This document shows positions 47,005 to 55,838 of a stretch of DNA of 64,000 bases, in pieces. Origin of the DNA: Micromonospora peucetia. Its GTDB lineage: Bacteria; Actinomycetota; Actinomycetes; Mycobacteriales; Micromonosporaceae. Under the pieces are notes generated by a model, which saw only the letters and a program-made list of their open reading frames with translations, ran no database searches and was not told where the DNA came from. Made by a program: the position numbers and the translations under genes. The stretch lies in NCBI RefSeq assembly GCF_900091625.1, contig NZ_FMIC01000002.1, positions 558,001 to 622,000 on the forward strand, written 5' to 3'. Numbering within the stretch: the first letter of the stretch is position 1; each line of letters begins with the position of its first letter.

Positions 47005-48627
47005 TCAGGCCAGGTTCGACGAGCGGGGGTACGCGTCGGCCGGGTCGGTGAGCACGTTGACCAGGTACGGCACGCCGGCGTCGAACGCCCGCCCCAGGGC
47101 CGGCCCGAGGTCGGCGGCCTTCGCCACCGTCTCGCCGGCCCCGCCCAGGGCGCCGACCACCTGGTCGTAGCGCAGCTCCGGCTGGAGGTCGGCGGCGACG
47201 TCGTAGCCGTACATGGCCCGCATCGGGTGCTTCTCCAGGCCCCAGATGCCGTTGTTGCCGACCACGATCACCACCGGCAGCTTCTGCCGGGCGAGGGACT
47301 CCACGTCCATCAGCGAGAAGCCGGCCGCGCCGTCGCCCATCAGGACGCAGATCTGCCGGTCGGGGTGGCTGACCCTGGCCCCCATCGCGTAGCCCATGCC
47401 GGTGCCCAGGCAGCCGTACGGGCCGGGGTCGAGCCAGGTGCCGGGCTGCGCGGGCTCCAGGTAGCGGCCGGCGTACGAGACGAAGTCGCCGCCGTCGCCG
47501 ATGGTGATGGCGTCCGGGGCCAGCACCCTGCGCAGCTCGCCGTAGACCCGGGCGGGCCGGATCGGGTCCGTCTCGGCGGACATCTCCTCGGCGTCGCGGG
47601 CCTTCGCGGCATCCTCGGCGGTACGCAGGTCGGCGATCCAGTCGCCGTGGTCGGCCCGGTCGCCGGGGTGGTCGGCCAGCGCGGTGAGAATCAGCCGGAG
47701 GTCACCGGCGGGGGCGGCGGCCGGCTGGACGTGCCCGGCCCGCTGGCTGGGCGCGTCGACGATGTGCACCACCTGGGCGTCGCCGAAGTCACCGAAGCTG
47801 AGCCGGAAATCCAGCGGAGTGCCGATCACCACGACCACGTCGGCGCCCCTCAGCGCCGCCCGGCGGGCCTTGGCGAAGGCGAGCGGGTGCTCCGGCGGCA
47901 ACGCGCCCCGGCCCATGCCGTTGGTGAAGACCGGCACCTGGAGCGACTCGGCGGCAGCCCGCAGGGCGGCGACCGCGTCCCCGGCGTACACGTCGGAGCC
48001 GGCGATGATCACCGGGCGGCGGGCGGCGGCGATCAGGCCGGCCGCCTTCGTCACCTCGTCGGGGTCGGGCTCGACCGGCGCGATTCCCGGCAGCGCGGGC
48101 AGCTCGGCGTCGGAGACCGAGAAGACCGCCTCCAGGGGGAAGTCGAGGAAGACCGGGCCCCGGTGCGGGGTGAGCGCGGCGGTCAGCGCCGCGGTCACCG
48201 CGCGCGGAATGTCGTCGGGGCTGAACACCGTCTCGGCGTGCTTGGTGACCGGGGCGACCAGCGGCAGGTGGTCCATCTCCTGGAGGCTGCCCGAGCCCCA
48301 GCGGAACTGCGGTGCCCGGCCGCCCAGCACCAACACCGGCGAGGCGTTGAAGTATGCGCTGGTCAGCCCCGAGATGCCGTTGGTGACGCCGGGGCCGGCG
48401 GTGAGCACGGCGAGGCCGGGACGACGTTGGAGCTTCGCCACCGCCTCGGCGGCGAAGACCGCCGACTGCTCGTGCCGCACGTCGTAGATCGGGAAGTCGG
48501 TCTTGTGCGCGGCGTCGTAGAGCGGGAAGACGTGCCCGCCGGAGAGGGTGAACATCTCCCGCACCCCGAACGCGCGCAACGCCGCGAGCGCGAGCTCCCC
48601 GCCGTGACCTTCGATCCGCTCCGTCAT
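47005..48627 (-). CDS. acetolactate-synthase-like ThDP enzyme (IlvG type)
   Basis: 540 residues with the three-domain ThDP fold. The catalytic Glu is Glu53 in RHEQSAVFAAEA; the Pyr-domain loop is AGPGVTNG; the central domain runs ~190-320; and the ThDP/Mg motif is GDGAAGFSLMDVESLARQKL with GNNGIWG. The C-terminus AYPRSSNLA is like mycobacterial IlvG. FAD-type and oxalyl-CoA-decarboxylase relatives share this architecture, so activity on pyruvate is likely but not sure. No regulatory small subunit IlvN is adjacent, arguing for a catabolic or side role. ATG 48627. Confidence 0.85.
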   Translation of the reverse strand: MTERIEGHGGELALAALRAFGVREMFTLSGGHVFPLYDAAHKTDFPIYDVRHEQSAVFAAEAVAKLQRRPGLAVLTAGPGVTNGISGLTSAYFNASPVLVLGGRAPQFRWGSGSLQEMDHLPLVAPVTKHAETVFSPDDIPRAVTAALTAALTPHRGPVFLDFPLEAVFSVSDAELPALPGIAPVEPDPDEVTKAAGLIAAARRPVIIAGSDVYAGDAVAALRAAAESLQVPVFTNGMGRGALPPEHPLAFAKARRAALRGADVVVVIGTPLDFRLSFGDFGDAQVVHIVDAPSQRAGHVQPAAAPAGDLRLILTALADHPGDRADHGDWIADLRTAEDAAKARDAEEMSAETDPIRPARVYGELRRVLAPDAITIGDGGDFVSYAGRYLEPAQPGTWLDPGPYGCLGTGMGYAMGARVSHPDRQICVLMGDGAAGFSLMDVESLARQKLPVVIVVGNNGIWGLEKHPMRAMYGYDVAADLQPELRYDQVVGALGGAGETVAKAADLGPALGRAFDAGVPYLVNVLTDPADAYPRSSNLA

Positions 48628-48711
48628 CGCCGCTTTCCCTTCGTCCGCATGACCGGAGTCACACGCTACTCACCGGTATTCGGAATGTGAACAGCTCTCG
48701 GCTCGACGCCT

Positions 48712-48737
48712 GGGCCGGCGGGTCGCCCCGCCGGCCC
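48712..48737 (-). terminator. terminator after the crotonase gene
   Basis: GGGCCGGCGGG (48712-48722) pairs perfectly with CCCGCCGGCCC (48727-48737), loop TCGC, nine bases beyond the enoyl-CoA hydratase stop. Confidence 0.75.
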
Positions 48738-48745
48738 GGGCCGGA

Positions 48746-49519
48746 TCAGCGGCCGGTGAAGTCCGGCTTGCGCTTCGCCACGAACGCCGCCATGCCCTCG
48801 CGCCGGTCGTCGGTGGCGAACAGCGCCGCGAAGAGCTGGCTCTCCCAGGCCAGGCCGGAGTTCAGGTCCATGTCCAGGCCGCCGTCGACCGCGAGCTTCG
48901 CGGCACGCAGGGCCTGCACCGGGCCGTTGAGGTACGGGCGGACCAGTTCGACCGCGGTGTCGTAGACCTCGGCCGCCGGGGCGATCCGGTCGGCCAGGCC
49001 GATCCGCAGAGCCTCCTGGGCGTCGACCATCCGGCCGGACATGATCAGGTCCTTGGCGCGGGCCGGGCCCACCAGTCGGGCCAGCCGCTGGGTGCCGCCC
49101 GCGCCGGGGATGATGCCGAGCTTGATCTCCGGCTGGCCGAGCTTGGCGTCCTCGGCCACCACCCGCCAGTCGCACGCCAGCGCCAGCTCGCAGCCGCCGC
49201 CGAGGGCGTAGCCGGTGATCGCGGCGACGACCGGCTTGGGGATCCGGGCGATCGCGCCGAGCGCGCTGGACAGGTCGGCCGCCCGGTCCGCCATGTCCAC
49301 GTAGGACATGTCGGCCATCTCCTTGATGTCCGCGCCGGCCGCGAAGACCCTCTCCCCGCCGTACACGATGACGGCGCGGACGCCCGGGTCGGCGGTGGCC
49401 GTCGCGGCGGCGGCGCGCAACTCCTCCTGCACCTGGGTGTTCAGGGCGTTCATCGGCGGCCGTTCCAACCGGATGGTGCCGATGCCGTCCTTGGTCTCCA
49501 ACCGCACGAACTCGCCCAC
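48746..49519 (-). CDS. enoyl-CoA hydratase (crotonase family)
   Basis: 257 residues, the standard length. Hydrates trans-2-enoyl-CoA in beta-oxidation or amino-acid catabolism. The oxyanion hole is [10 protein letters not shown] and [15 protein letters not shown]; the catalytic Glu pair is the E of GGGCELAL and the E of [18 protein letters not shown] 49519 is preferred to GTG 49531 because GAGGG lies five bases ahead and it starts the family-typical (V)GEFVRLE. Monocistronic. Natural acyl chain not deducible. Confidence 0.93.
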   Translation of the reverse strand: MGEFVRLETKDGIGTIRLERPPMNALNTQVQEELRAAAATATADPGVRAVIVYGGERVFAAGADIKEMADMSYVDMADRAADLSSALGAIARIPKPVVAAITGYALGGGCELALACDWRVVAEDAKLGQPEIKLGIIPGAGGTQRLARLVGPARAKDLIMSGRMVDAQEALRIGLADRIAPAAEVYDTAVELVRPYLNGPVQALRAAKLAVDGGLDMDLNSGLAWESQLFAALFATDDRREGMAAFVAKRKPDFTGR

Positions 49520-49618
49520 GCTGGCCCTCACTTCCTCGTCGAAGTCGCGTGCCAACCTTACGACCCGGATCGTTGGGGTAAGTACTGTGGTCTCAGGCCC
49601 GCCACCGGGAGCATCGCC

Positions 49619-50095
49619 ATGATCACGTATTACGACGACAGGTCCGTGCAGGTCACCTCGACAGCCGTCCGGGTGGACGGCCGGACCTTCCGGCTGGCCG
49701 AGATCAGCATGGTCTGGCACCAACGCGGCAGCCGGTCCTGGCGGGTGCTCGCCGGGCGCGGCGCGATCGGCGCGGCGCTCGCCGGCCCCCTGGTGACCGC
49801 CACCCTCGGCGTCGCGCTCGCGCTCTGGCTGGACCGCTCCCTCACCGTCACCATCGCCATCGTCGGCGCCTCGGTGCTGATCGGGCTCGCGGTCGGACCG
49901 GTCGCCGACTTCCTCTTCGAGCACCTCGACCGCTCGTACACCCGAGGCAGCCGGCAGTTGGAGATCTGGGCCCGCTGGCGGGGCCAGCCGGTGCTGTTGC
50001 TGTGCACCCGCGACGCGCTGCGCTTCGGCCAGATCTACCGGGCGGTGCAGCGGGCCGTCGAGGCCAGCCAGCCGGCGTCGCCCCGCCGCCGCTGA
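49619..50095 (+). CDS. small membrane protein, first copy of a duplicated family (DUF6232-like)
   Basis: 158 residues. It begins MITYYDDRSVQVTSTAVRV, a short beta-rich segment, then has two membrane helices (~52-72 and ~75-100), and ends in a soluble part with RGQPVLLLCTRDALRFGQIY and RAVQRAVE. The same pattern recurs in the gene at 50559, so the two are paralogues. Function unknown. Divergent from the crotonase gene. The start ATG at 49619 has CCGGGAGC upstream. Confidence 0.8.
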   Translation: MITYYDDRSVQVTSTAVRVDGRTFRLAEISMVWHQRGSRSWRVLAGRGAIGAALAGPLVTATLGVALALWLDRSLTVTIAIVGASVLIGLAVGPVADFLFEHLDRSYTRGSRQLEIWARWRGQPVLLLCTRDALRFGQIYRAVQRAVEASQPASPRRR

Positions 50096-50280
50096 CGGTC
50101 GGCCTCGACGAGGCGACCCGCACCGCCCCACGCCGTTCCTGGCCACCACCCACGTCGTTGTTGGACACCGCGTTGGCGGACGAGGCAGCCGTGGTCGGCG
50201 CTGACCACCCCGGCCGTCGTCGGGGGCCTGGGCGACGCGGGCCTGATGGGGGCGCGCCGGGCAAGGCGACCTGCCGCCCA

Positions 50281-50365
50281 CGCTGTCGAGCTGCCCCGTT
50301 GATGGGGCAGGCCCGCCGGTTCGCACGCCCCGAAGCGGTCCCATGAACGGGGCAGCTCGACAGCG
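50281..50365. repeat. inverted repeat with 26-base arms, CTGTCGAGCTG type
   Basis: Arms 50281-50306 and 50340-50365 pair with one mismatch around a 33-base loop. The outer part is CTGTCGAGCTGCCCCGTT. It lies in the 463-base gene-free gap between the two paralogous membrane genes; no gene or promoter is clear in the rest of the gap. Confidence 0.85.
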
Positions 50366-50393
50366 CGGCAGCAGCAACACCCCACCTCGCGCC

Positions 50394-50477
50394 CTATCGA
50401 GCTGATGTCGTGAACGACTCACCCGGCGCAAGCGGGCCCGGGGACGCCAGCGATGTCGTAAACGATTCAGCTCGACA
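50394..50477. repeat. second, related inverted repeat (TCGAGCTGA / TCAGCTCGA)
   Basis: The left arm starts CTATCGAGCTGATGTCGTGAAC (written in part: TCGAGCTGA at 50397-50405) and the right arm contains ACGATTCAGCTCGACAG (ending 50477). The outer TCGAGCTGA/TCAGCTCGA match is perfect and inner TCGTNNACGA blocks are themselves palindromes. It shares its CTGTCGAGCTG end with the element at 50281-50365. Confidence 0.7.
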
Positions 50478-50558
50478 GCGGGCCACCGGTCATCCCCTCG
50501 CCAGCGGACGAGGCGCGGTCACCGGCGGGCAACTGCCCACGAATGGCTAGGCTTAGTG

Positions 50559-51038
50559 ATGACCATCTATTACCGGGACGACGCGGTGCAGGTGACCTCG
50601 GAGTCGATCCGGGTGGGCGGCCACGCCGTGGCGATCACCGACGTGACGTACGTCTGGCACGCGCAGGGGCCGAAGACACTGGCGGTACGGGGGCGGGTGC
50701 TGGGCCGCGGCCTCCTGGTCCTGCTCCTCTCACTGCCGCCGCTGGTCGCGGTGGTCTGCGTGCTCTCGCTGGCCTGGTCCGCGCAGGACCGGGGCGAGTG
50801 GCAGCTGGCGCTGATCATCGTCGCCGCGTGCGTGGTCGGCGCGCTGGCCCTGACCCCCTTCCTGGAGATCCCGCTCGGCTGGCTCGACCGCTCCTACGAA
50901 CGGGGCAGCAAGGTGCACGAGCTCTGGGTCCAGCACCACGGCCGCGAGGTGCTGCTGCTGCGTACGCCGGACGCGCTGCGGTTCGGCCAGATCTACCGGG
51001 CGGTGCAGCGCGCGGTCGAGCAGCACACGGACTCCTGA
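50559..51038 (+). CDS. small membrane protein, second copy of the duplicated family
   Basis: 159 residues, paralogue of the product at 49619: it begins MTIYYRDDAVQVTSESIRV, has two membrane helices (~48-72 and ~82-105), shares the LDRSYERGSK segment and ends in DALRFGQIYRAVQRAVE like its sister. ATG 50559 is used; GTG 50556 precedes it. TAGGCT at 50548-50553 lies five bases before the ATG, so the mRNA may be leaderless. Function unknown. Confidence 0.8.
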   Translation: MTIYYRDDAVQVTSESIRVGGHAVAITDVTYVWHAQGPKTLAVRGRVLGRGLLVLLLSLPPLVAVVCVLSLAWSAQDRGEWQLALIIVAACVVGALALTPFLEIPLGWLDRSYERGSKVHELWVQHHGREVLLLRTPDALRFGQIYRAVQRAVEQHTDS

Positions 51039-51095
51039 CCTCGGGGCCCGCCGCTCTGTCCGGCGGTCCGTGCGCGGGCGACGCACACTGGTGCC

Positions 51096-51845
51096 ATGGT
51101 GATTCCCCTCCCCCGGCCCGCCGCGGTCGTCGGTCTGACCCGCGCCGCCCTCGACCAGGCTCTCGGCTCGGCGGCGACGCTCACCGCCGTGCCGGCCCGC
51201 GCATTCGCCGTGCTGGACTCGGTGGAGGCGTTGCTGAACCGGGTCAACGGCGTGGTGGACCGGATCGACGGCGTGGTGGACCGGATCGAGCAGACCCTCG
51301 ACCGCACCGACCGGGTGCTCACCGACGCCGAAGGCGCGGTCCGGGAGGTCGCCGTCATCAGCGCCGCCGCGACCACCGCGATCGGGACAGCCACCGAGGT
51401 GGCCGCGACCGCGGCCGTCGTGGTCGGCGAAGCGGAGAAGGTGTCCCGCGCGGCCGGTGCGGTGGTCGCCGAGGCCGACGCGGTGGCCGGCCGGGCCGCC
51501 GGCACGGTGGGCACCGCGGCGGAGGCCGCGGCCACCGCCGCCGAGCTGCTGACGGCGTACGAGCCGGCGCTGCGCCGGGCCGCTCCGATGGCGAACCACT
51601 TCGTCGAGCAGCTCAGCCACGAGGAGGTGACGGCCGCGATCCGGCTCGTCGACGAGTTGCCCAAGCTCAAGCAGCACCTGTCGGCGGACATCCTGCCGAT
51701 TCTGGCCACTCTGGACCGGGTCGGCCCGGACCTGCACGACCTGCTCGACGTCACCCGCGACCTGAAGCTCGCCGTCGCCGGCATCCCCGGGCTGGGCATG
51801 CTTCGCCGTCGCGGCGAGAAACTCACCGACGACTCGGAGGCGTGA
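51096..51845 (+). CDS. helical-repeat protein of unknown function
   Basis: 249 residues, predicted almost entirely helical and amphipathic. Residues ~45-75 are a run of 7- to 11-residue repeats (NRVNGVVDRIDGVVDRIEQT); residues ~85-155 are very rich in Ala, Val, Thr and Glu, like apolipoprotein or phasin-type surface-binding helices; the C-terminal part (~170-235) is a more compact helical domain (LVDELPKLKQHLSADILPIL). There is no signal peptide or membrane helix. The repeats suggest coating of a membrane or storage granule, which is inference only. It starts 57 bases after the duplicated membrane gene. Confidence 0.78.
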   Translation: MVIPLPRPAAVVGLTRAALDQALGSAATLTAVPARAFAVLDSVEALLNRVNGVVDRIDGVVDRIEQTLDRTDRVLTDAEGAVREVAVISAAATTAIGTATEVAATAAVVVGEAEKVSRAAGAVVAEADAVAGRAAGTVGTAAEAAATAAELLTAYEPALRRAAPMANHFVEQLSHEEVTAAIRLVDELPKLKQHLSADILPILATLDRVGPDLHDLLDVTRDLKLAVAGIPGLGMLRRRGEKLTDDSEA

Positions 51846-51858
51846 GGCGCGGCGTCGC

Positions 51859-52755
51859 TCAGGCAGGTACGTAGAGTTCGTCGATCTCGGCCCGGCTGGG
51901 CAGCGCCACCGAGGCGCCGAGCCGACGGGCGCAGGCCGCCCCCGCCGCCACCGCCCAGCGCACCGCGTCGACCACGTCCCGGCCCTCGCCCCAGGCGACC
52001 GCGAGCGCGGCGGTGAAGGCGTCCCCGGCGGCCGTGGAGTCCACCGTGTCGACCTTTACCGCCGGCACGTGCAGGGCGATGCCGTCCCGGTCGCCGTACC
52101 AGGCGCCTTCAGCGCCGAGGGTGAGCACCGCCCGGGGCGCCAGGTCGAGCAGGGCCGACGGCTCGTCCCGGCCGCGCCCGGTGAGCGCCTGCGCCTCTGT
52201 CTCGTTGACCACCAGCAGATCCGTCGCCGCCAGCAGCTCCGGCGGAACCGGCACGGCCGGGGCGGCGTTGAGCACCACCCGGGTGCCGGCCGCCCGGGCG
52301 ACGAGGGCCGCCTCGGTCACCGTGCCGACCGGGATCTCCAACTGAGCGAGCAGCACGTCCGCACCGCGTACGGCGGTCAGCTCGGGCTCTGTCAGGCCGG
52401 TCATCGAGGCGTTGGCGCCCGGGCTGACCAGGATCGCGTTCTCGCCCTCGGCGTTGACCATCACCAGCGCCACCCCCGACATGCCGTACGTCGTGCGGAG
52501 CTGGCCGGTGTCGACCCCGGCAGCGGTGATCCGCGCCCGCAGGGTGACGCCGAACGAGTCGGAACCGGTCGCCCCGAGGAAGGCGCAGGAGGCACCGGCC
52601 CTGGCCGCGGCGACGGCCTGGTTGGCGCCCTTGCCGCCGGGCACCATGACGAAGTCGGTGCCGAGCAGCGTCTCCCCCGGCCGGGGCAGGGCGGTGGCGG
52701 TGCCCACCAGATCCATGTTGGCACTGCCCACCACGACGACCCGGGTCTGCCGCAT
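51859..52755 (-). CDS. rbsK: ribokinase (PfkB family)
   Basis: 298 residues. ATP-dependent phosphorylation of D-ribose. PfkB signatures: N-terminal VGSANMDLV and PGGKGANQAVAAAR, and the C-terminal DSTAAGDAFTAALAVA with the catalytic Asp in AAGDAF. ATG 52755 has GGGAGG seven bases ahead; the frame is open 14 codons further. No ribose transporter or repressor is adjacent, so another furanose is not excluded. Confidence 0.9.
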   Translation of the reverse strand: MRQTRVVVVGSANMDLVGTATALPRPGETLLGTDFVMVPGGKGANQAVAAARAGASCAFLGATGSDSFGVTLRARITAAGVDTGQLRTTYGMSGVALVMVNAEGENAILVSPGANASMTGLTEPELTAVRGADVLLAQLEIPVGTVTEAALVARAAGTRVVLNAAPAVPVPPELLAATDLLVVNETEAQALTGRGRDEPSALLDLAPRAVLTLGAEGAWYGDRDGIALHVPAVKVDTVDSTAAGDAFTAALAVAWGEGRDVVDAVRWAVAAGAACARRLGASVALPSRAEIDELYVPA

Positions 52756-52768
52756 CGCTGACCTCCCG

Positions 52769-53563
52769 TCAGGCGGCGCGGGCGGTGAACCGGTCACCGG
52801 AGCGCTGGACCACCAGCGGCAGCCCGAAGGCCTTGGAGAGGTTGTCCCCGGTCAGCGTGTCGTCGAGAAGCCCCTGCGCCACCACCGCGCCCTCACGCAG
52901 CAACAGCGCGTGGGTGAAGCCGGGCGGGATCTCCTCCACGTGGTGGGTCACCAGCACCAGCGCCGGGGCGTCCGGGTCGTACGCCAGCTCGGCCAGCCGG
53001 GCGACCAGGTCCTCCCGCCCGCCCAGGTCGAGCCCGGCGGCAGGCTCGTCCAGCAGCAGCAGCTCCGGGTCCGTCATCAGCGCGCGGGCGATCTGCACCC
53101 GCTTGCGCTCCCCCTCGGAGAGGGTGCCGTAGGTGCGCTCGGCGAGGCCGCCGATGCCGAGCTGGCCCAGCAGGGCGCGAGCGCGGGCCTCGTCGCTGCG
53201 GTCGTAGCTCTCCCGCCAGCGCCCGAGCACCGACCAGGCGGCCGTGACAACGACGTCGCTGACCCGCTCGTCGGCGGGCACCCGCTCGGCGAGCGCGGCG
53301 GTGGAGAGCCCGATGCGGGTCCGCAGCTCGTTGACGTCGGTGCGGCCGATCCGCTCGCCGAGCACGTGGGCCGTGCCGGTGGTCGGGTGCAGCCGCCCGG
53401 CGGCGAGGTTGAGCAGGGTCGTCTTTCCGGCGCCGTTCGGCCCGAGCACCACCCAACGCTCGTCCAGCTCGACCCGCCAGTCCACGTCGTGCAGCAGTGC
53501 CGTGCCCGCCCGGCGTACGCCGACGCCGTCGAGGCTGACCACCAGATCCTCGTCCCCAGTCAC
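52769..53563 (-). CDS. stand-alone ABC transporter ATPase
   Basis: 264 residues from GTG 53563; a TTG at 53575 is an alternative. It has Walker A GPNGAGKTT, signature LSEGERKRVQIARAL, Walker B LLLLDEPAAG and switch His in VTHH. The order and the short insert around ELRTRIGLSTAALAER are like ModF/YlmA-type ATPases with no cognate permease gene. Downstream gene rbsK follows after 13 bases. Role unknown; it may work with unlinked components. Confidence 0.85.
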   Translation of the reverse strand: MTGDEDLVVSLDGVGVRRAGTALLHDVDWRVELDERWVVLGPNGAGKTTLLNLAAGRLHPTTGTAHVLGERIGRTDVNELRTRIGLSTAALAERVPADERVSDVVVTAAWSVLGRWRESYDRSDEARARALLGQLGIGGLAERTYGTLSEGERKRVQIARALMTDPELLLLDEPAAGLDLGGREDLVARLAELAYDPDAPALVLVTHHVEEIPPGFTHALLLREGAVVAQGLLDDTLTGDNLSKAFGLPLVVQRSGDRFTARAA

Positions 53564-53694
53564 CCGACCATCCAACCACGCAGCGCCGGGGCTCCCCCCA
53601 CGGGCGGCACCCCGGCCATAGGGTGGGGCGCCGTGTCGTTGGTCACCACAACCTGAGGACGGTCCATGCCCGGTCGGAGCACGGAGCCGCGCGG

Positions 53695-54705
53695 ATGAGC
53701 GCGGTCATCGAGATCGAGGGTCTGCGCAAGACCTTCCACAGTGTGCGGCAGGGCCGCCGGGTGGCGGTCGACGGTTTCGACCTGCTGGTGGAGGCCGGCC
53801 AGATCCACGGCTTCCTCGGCCCCAACGGGTCGGGCAAGACCACCACGCTGCGCGCCCTGCTCGGGCTGGTTCGGGCCGACGCGGGCCGGATGGCGGTGCT
53901 CGGCCACCCCTCGCCGGACGGGCTGCCCCTGGTGGCCGGGCGGGTCGGGGCGATCGTGGAGAGCCCGCAGTTCTTCGGCAACTTCACCGGCGAGCGCACC
54001 CTGCGCCTGCTCGCCCGGGCCGGCGGCGTGCCGACCGCCCGGGTCGACGAGGTGCTGGAGCAGGTTGGCCTGCGGGACCGGGGCGACGAGCGGGTCAAGG
54101 GCTACTCGCTGGGCATGAAGCAGCGGCTGGCGGTGGCCTCCGCCCTGCTCAAGGACCCGGAGCTGCTGATCCTGGACGAGCCGGCGAACGGGCTGGACCC
54201 GGCCGGCATCCGGGAGATGCGGGACCTGATGCGCTCGCTGGCGGAGGCCGGCGTGACCGTGCTGGTCTCCAGCCACATCCTCGCCGAGATCCAACTGATC
54301 TGCGACCACGTGACGATCATCTCGCGGGGCCGGCGGGTGGCCGCCGGGCGTGTCGACGACGTGCTGGCCGGCTTCGACCGGCACGAGCTGCTGGTGCGGG
54401 TGGACGAGCCGGATCGGGCGGTGGAGCTGCTGACGGCGGCCGGGCTGGCGGTTACCGGCCACGACGACCACCTGGTGGTGGGCGACGTGGACGACGCCAC
54501 CGAGGTCAGCCGCACGCTGGGCGAGGCGGGCCTCTGGGTACGCGAGCTGACCCCGCTGCGGCCCGACCTGGAGAGCGTCTTCCTCGAACTGACCGGCACG
54601 GCGGCGCACCCGACGGTGCCCCGGCAGGTGGACGACTCGGTGCTGCCTGACGGCGGGCCCCGGGAACCGGTGATCGACCTCGACGTGCGGGGAGTGGACG
54701 CGTGA
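53695..54705 (+). CDS. ABC-2-type exporter ATPase
   Basis: 336 residues. Walker A GPNGSGKTTT, signature YSLGMKQRLAVASAL, Walker B LLILDEPANGLDP, switch SSHILAE; the last ~110 residues (from ~225) form a regulatory domain typical of CcmA/DrrA-like exporters, ending in a Pro/Asp-rich tail. ATG 53695 is chosen because it starts the first conserved strand (SAVIEIEGLRKTF) and follows GGAG. The stop overlaps the permease start (GTGA). Cargo unknown: lipid, peptide or drug. Confidence 0.9.
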   Translation: MSAVIEIEGLRKTFHSVRQGRRVAVDGFDLLVEAGQIHGFLGPNGSGKTTTLRALLGLVRADAGRMAVLGHPSPDGLPLVAGRVGAIVESPQFFGNFTGERTLRLLARAGGVPTARVDEVLEQVGLRDRGDERVKGYSLGMKQRLAVASALLKDPELLILDEPANGLDPAGIREMRDLMRSLAEAGVTVLVSSHILAEIQLICDHVTIISRGRRVAAGRVDDVLAGFDRHELLVRVDEPDRAVELLTAAGLAVTGHDDHLVVGDVDDATEVSRTLGEAGLWVRELTPLRPDLESVFLELTGTAAHPTVPRQVDDSVLPDGGPREPVIDLDVRGVDA

Positions 54706-55706
54706 ACCTGGTCCGTGCCGAGCTGGAGCGTCTCGGCGCCCGGCGCTTCGTGCAGCTGATGCTCGTCCTGCTGGTGCTCGCGTTCGGCGTCACCGCGGCG
54801 ACCACCCTGGCGGGTTCCCATCGGCCCACCGCCCAGGAGCTCTTCGACGCCCAACGGCAGGCCGCCGCGGCGCGGCTCGACCTGGAGCGCACCCACCAGC
54901 TCTGCCTCGACCGGCAGCGCGGCGTCGTGCAGGCGGACTACGTGCCCGACGACTGCAGCGAGGTCGACCCGGCCCTGATGGAGCGGGCCCCCGTGACGTC
55001 CGACTTCCTCAGCGGGGTGTTCGTCTTCGCCGAGGAGGCGGAGTCGCTGCTCTACTTCCTCATCGCCTTCCTGGCGCTCTTCGGGTTCCTGGTCGGCGCC
55101 TCGTACATCGGCGCCGACCTGAACTCCGGCGGCGTGGTCAACCTGCTGCTCTGGCGCCCCAGGCGGATGACGGTGCTCGGCACCAAGCTGGGCACGCTGC
55201 TCGGTGGGACGGCGCTGGTGTCGGTGCTCGCCTCGGCGGCGTACCTCGGGACGTTCTGGCTGATCGCTCAGGTCGCCGGGCGGCCGGGAGGGCTCGACGG
55301 GGAGTTCTGGGGTTCGCTGGGCGCGATCTGGGGCCGCGGCCTGCTGCTGGTGCTGCTGCTCACCACGGTCGGGTTCGCCGTCGCCACGCTGGGTCGGCAC
55401 ACCTCGGCGGCCCTGGGCGCGCTCGCCGGGTACCTGGTGGTGTGGGAGTTGGGCGCCCGGCTGGTGATGGAGATCCTGGACGTCGTGAAGCCGGAGCGGC
55501 TGGTGCTCTCCAGCTACGCGGCGGCCTTGTTGAACGGCCGGGCCGGGTTCTGGGACTACCGGTCGTGCACCTTCTCGGGCGGCGATTCGTGTGGCGGCGA
55601 GGTCTGGGCCCTGACCTGGCAACCGTCGCTGCTCCTGCTGCTCGGGCTGACCGGCGCGTTGACCGCCGCCGCCTTCGTGGCGTTCCGCCGCCGCGACCTG
55701 ATGTGA
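54702..55706 (+). CDS. ABC-2-type exporter permease
   Basis: 334 residues. One N-terminal helix (~18-38), a long extracellular loop of ~75 residues with two Cys (LCLDRQ, DDCSEV) that could form a disulfide, then five helices from ~110 to ~240 and a last one near 305-325. A second extracytoplasmic loop carries another Cys pair (RSCTF, DSCGG). The domain layout is that of ABC-2 permeases. Coupled to the ATPase by a four-base overlap; together they form a complete dimeric exporter. Confidence 0.88.
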   Translation: MNLVRAELERLGARRFVQLMLVLLVLAFGVTAATTLAGSHRPTAQELFDAQRQAAAARLDLERTHQLCLDRQRGVVQADYVPDDCSEVDPALMERAPVTSDFLSGVFVFAEEAESLLYFLIAFLALFGFLVGASYIGADLNSGGVVNLLLWRPRRMTVLGTKLGTLLGGTALVSVLASAAYLGTFWLIAQVAGRPGGLDGEFWGSLGAIWGRGLLLVLLLTTVGFAVATLGRHTSAALGALAGYLVVWELGARLVMEILDVVKPERLVLSSYAAALLNGRAGFWDYRSCTFSGGDSCGGEVWALTWQPSLLLLLGLTGALTAAAFVAFRRRDLM

Positions 55707-55720
55707 CCCGCTCCGACGCC

Positions 55721-55758
55721 CGGCCCGGATGCGGCAAGACCTTGCAGCATCCGGGCCG
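55721..55758 (+). terminator. terminator of the exporter operon, with an embedded GCAAG-AC-CTTGC site
   Basis: Perfect 12-base outer stem CGGCCCGGATGC (55721-55732) / GCATCCGGGCCG (55747-55758). Inside, after one mismatch, GCAAG/CTTGC surrounds AC. The 14-base string GCAAGACCTTGCAG (55734-55747) is identical to part of the amylase-promoter palindrome at 10576-10589. It lies between convergent operons. Confidence 0.8.
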
Positions 55759-55838
55759 GCGATGAAATATTCCTTCACATGTTGCCCGTCCGCCGCCGAC
55801 CCCGCAAGGCCGGGGCGGCGGCGGACGGCCCACCCCGG

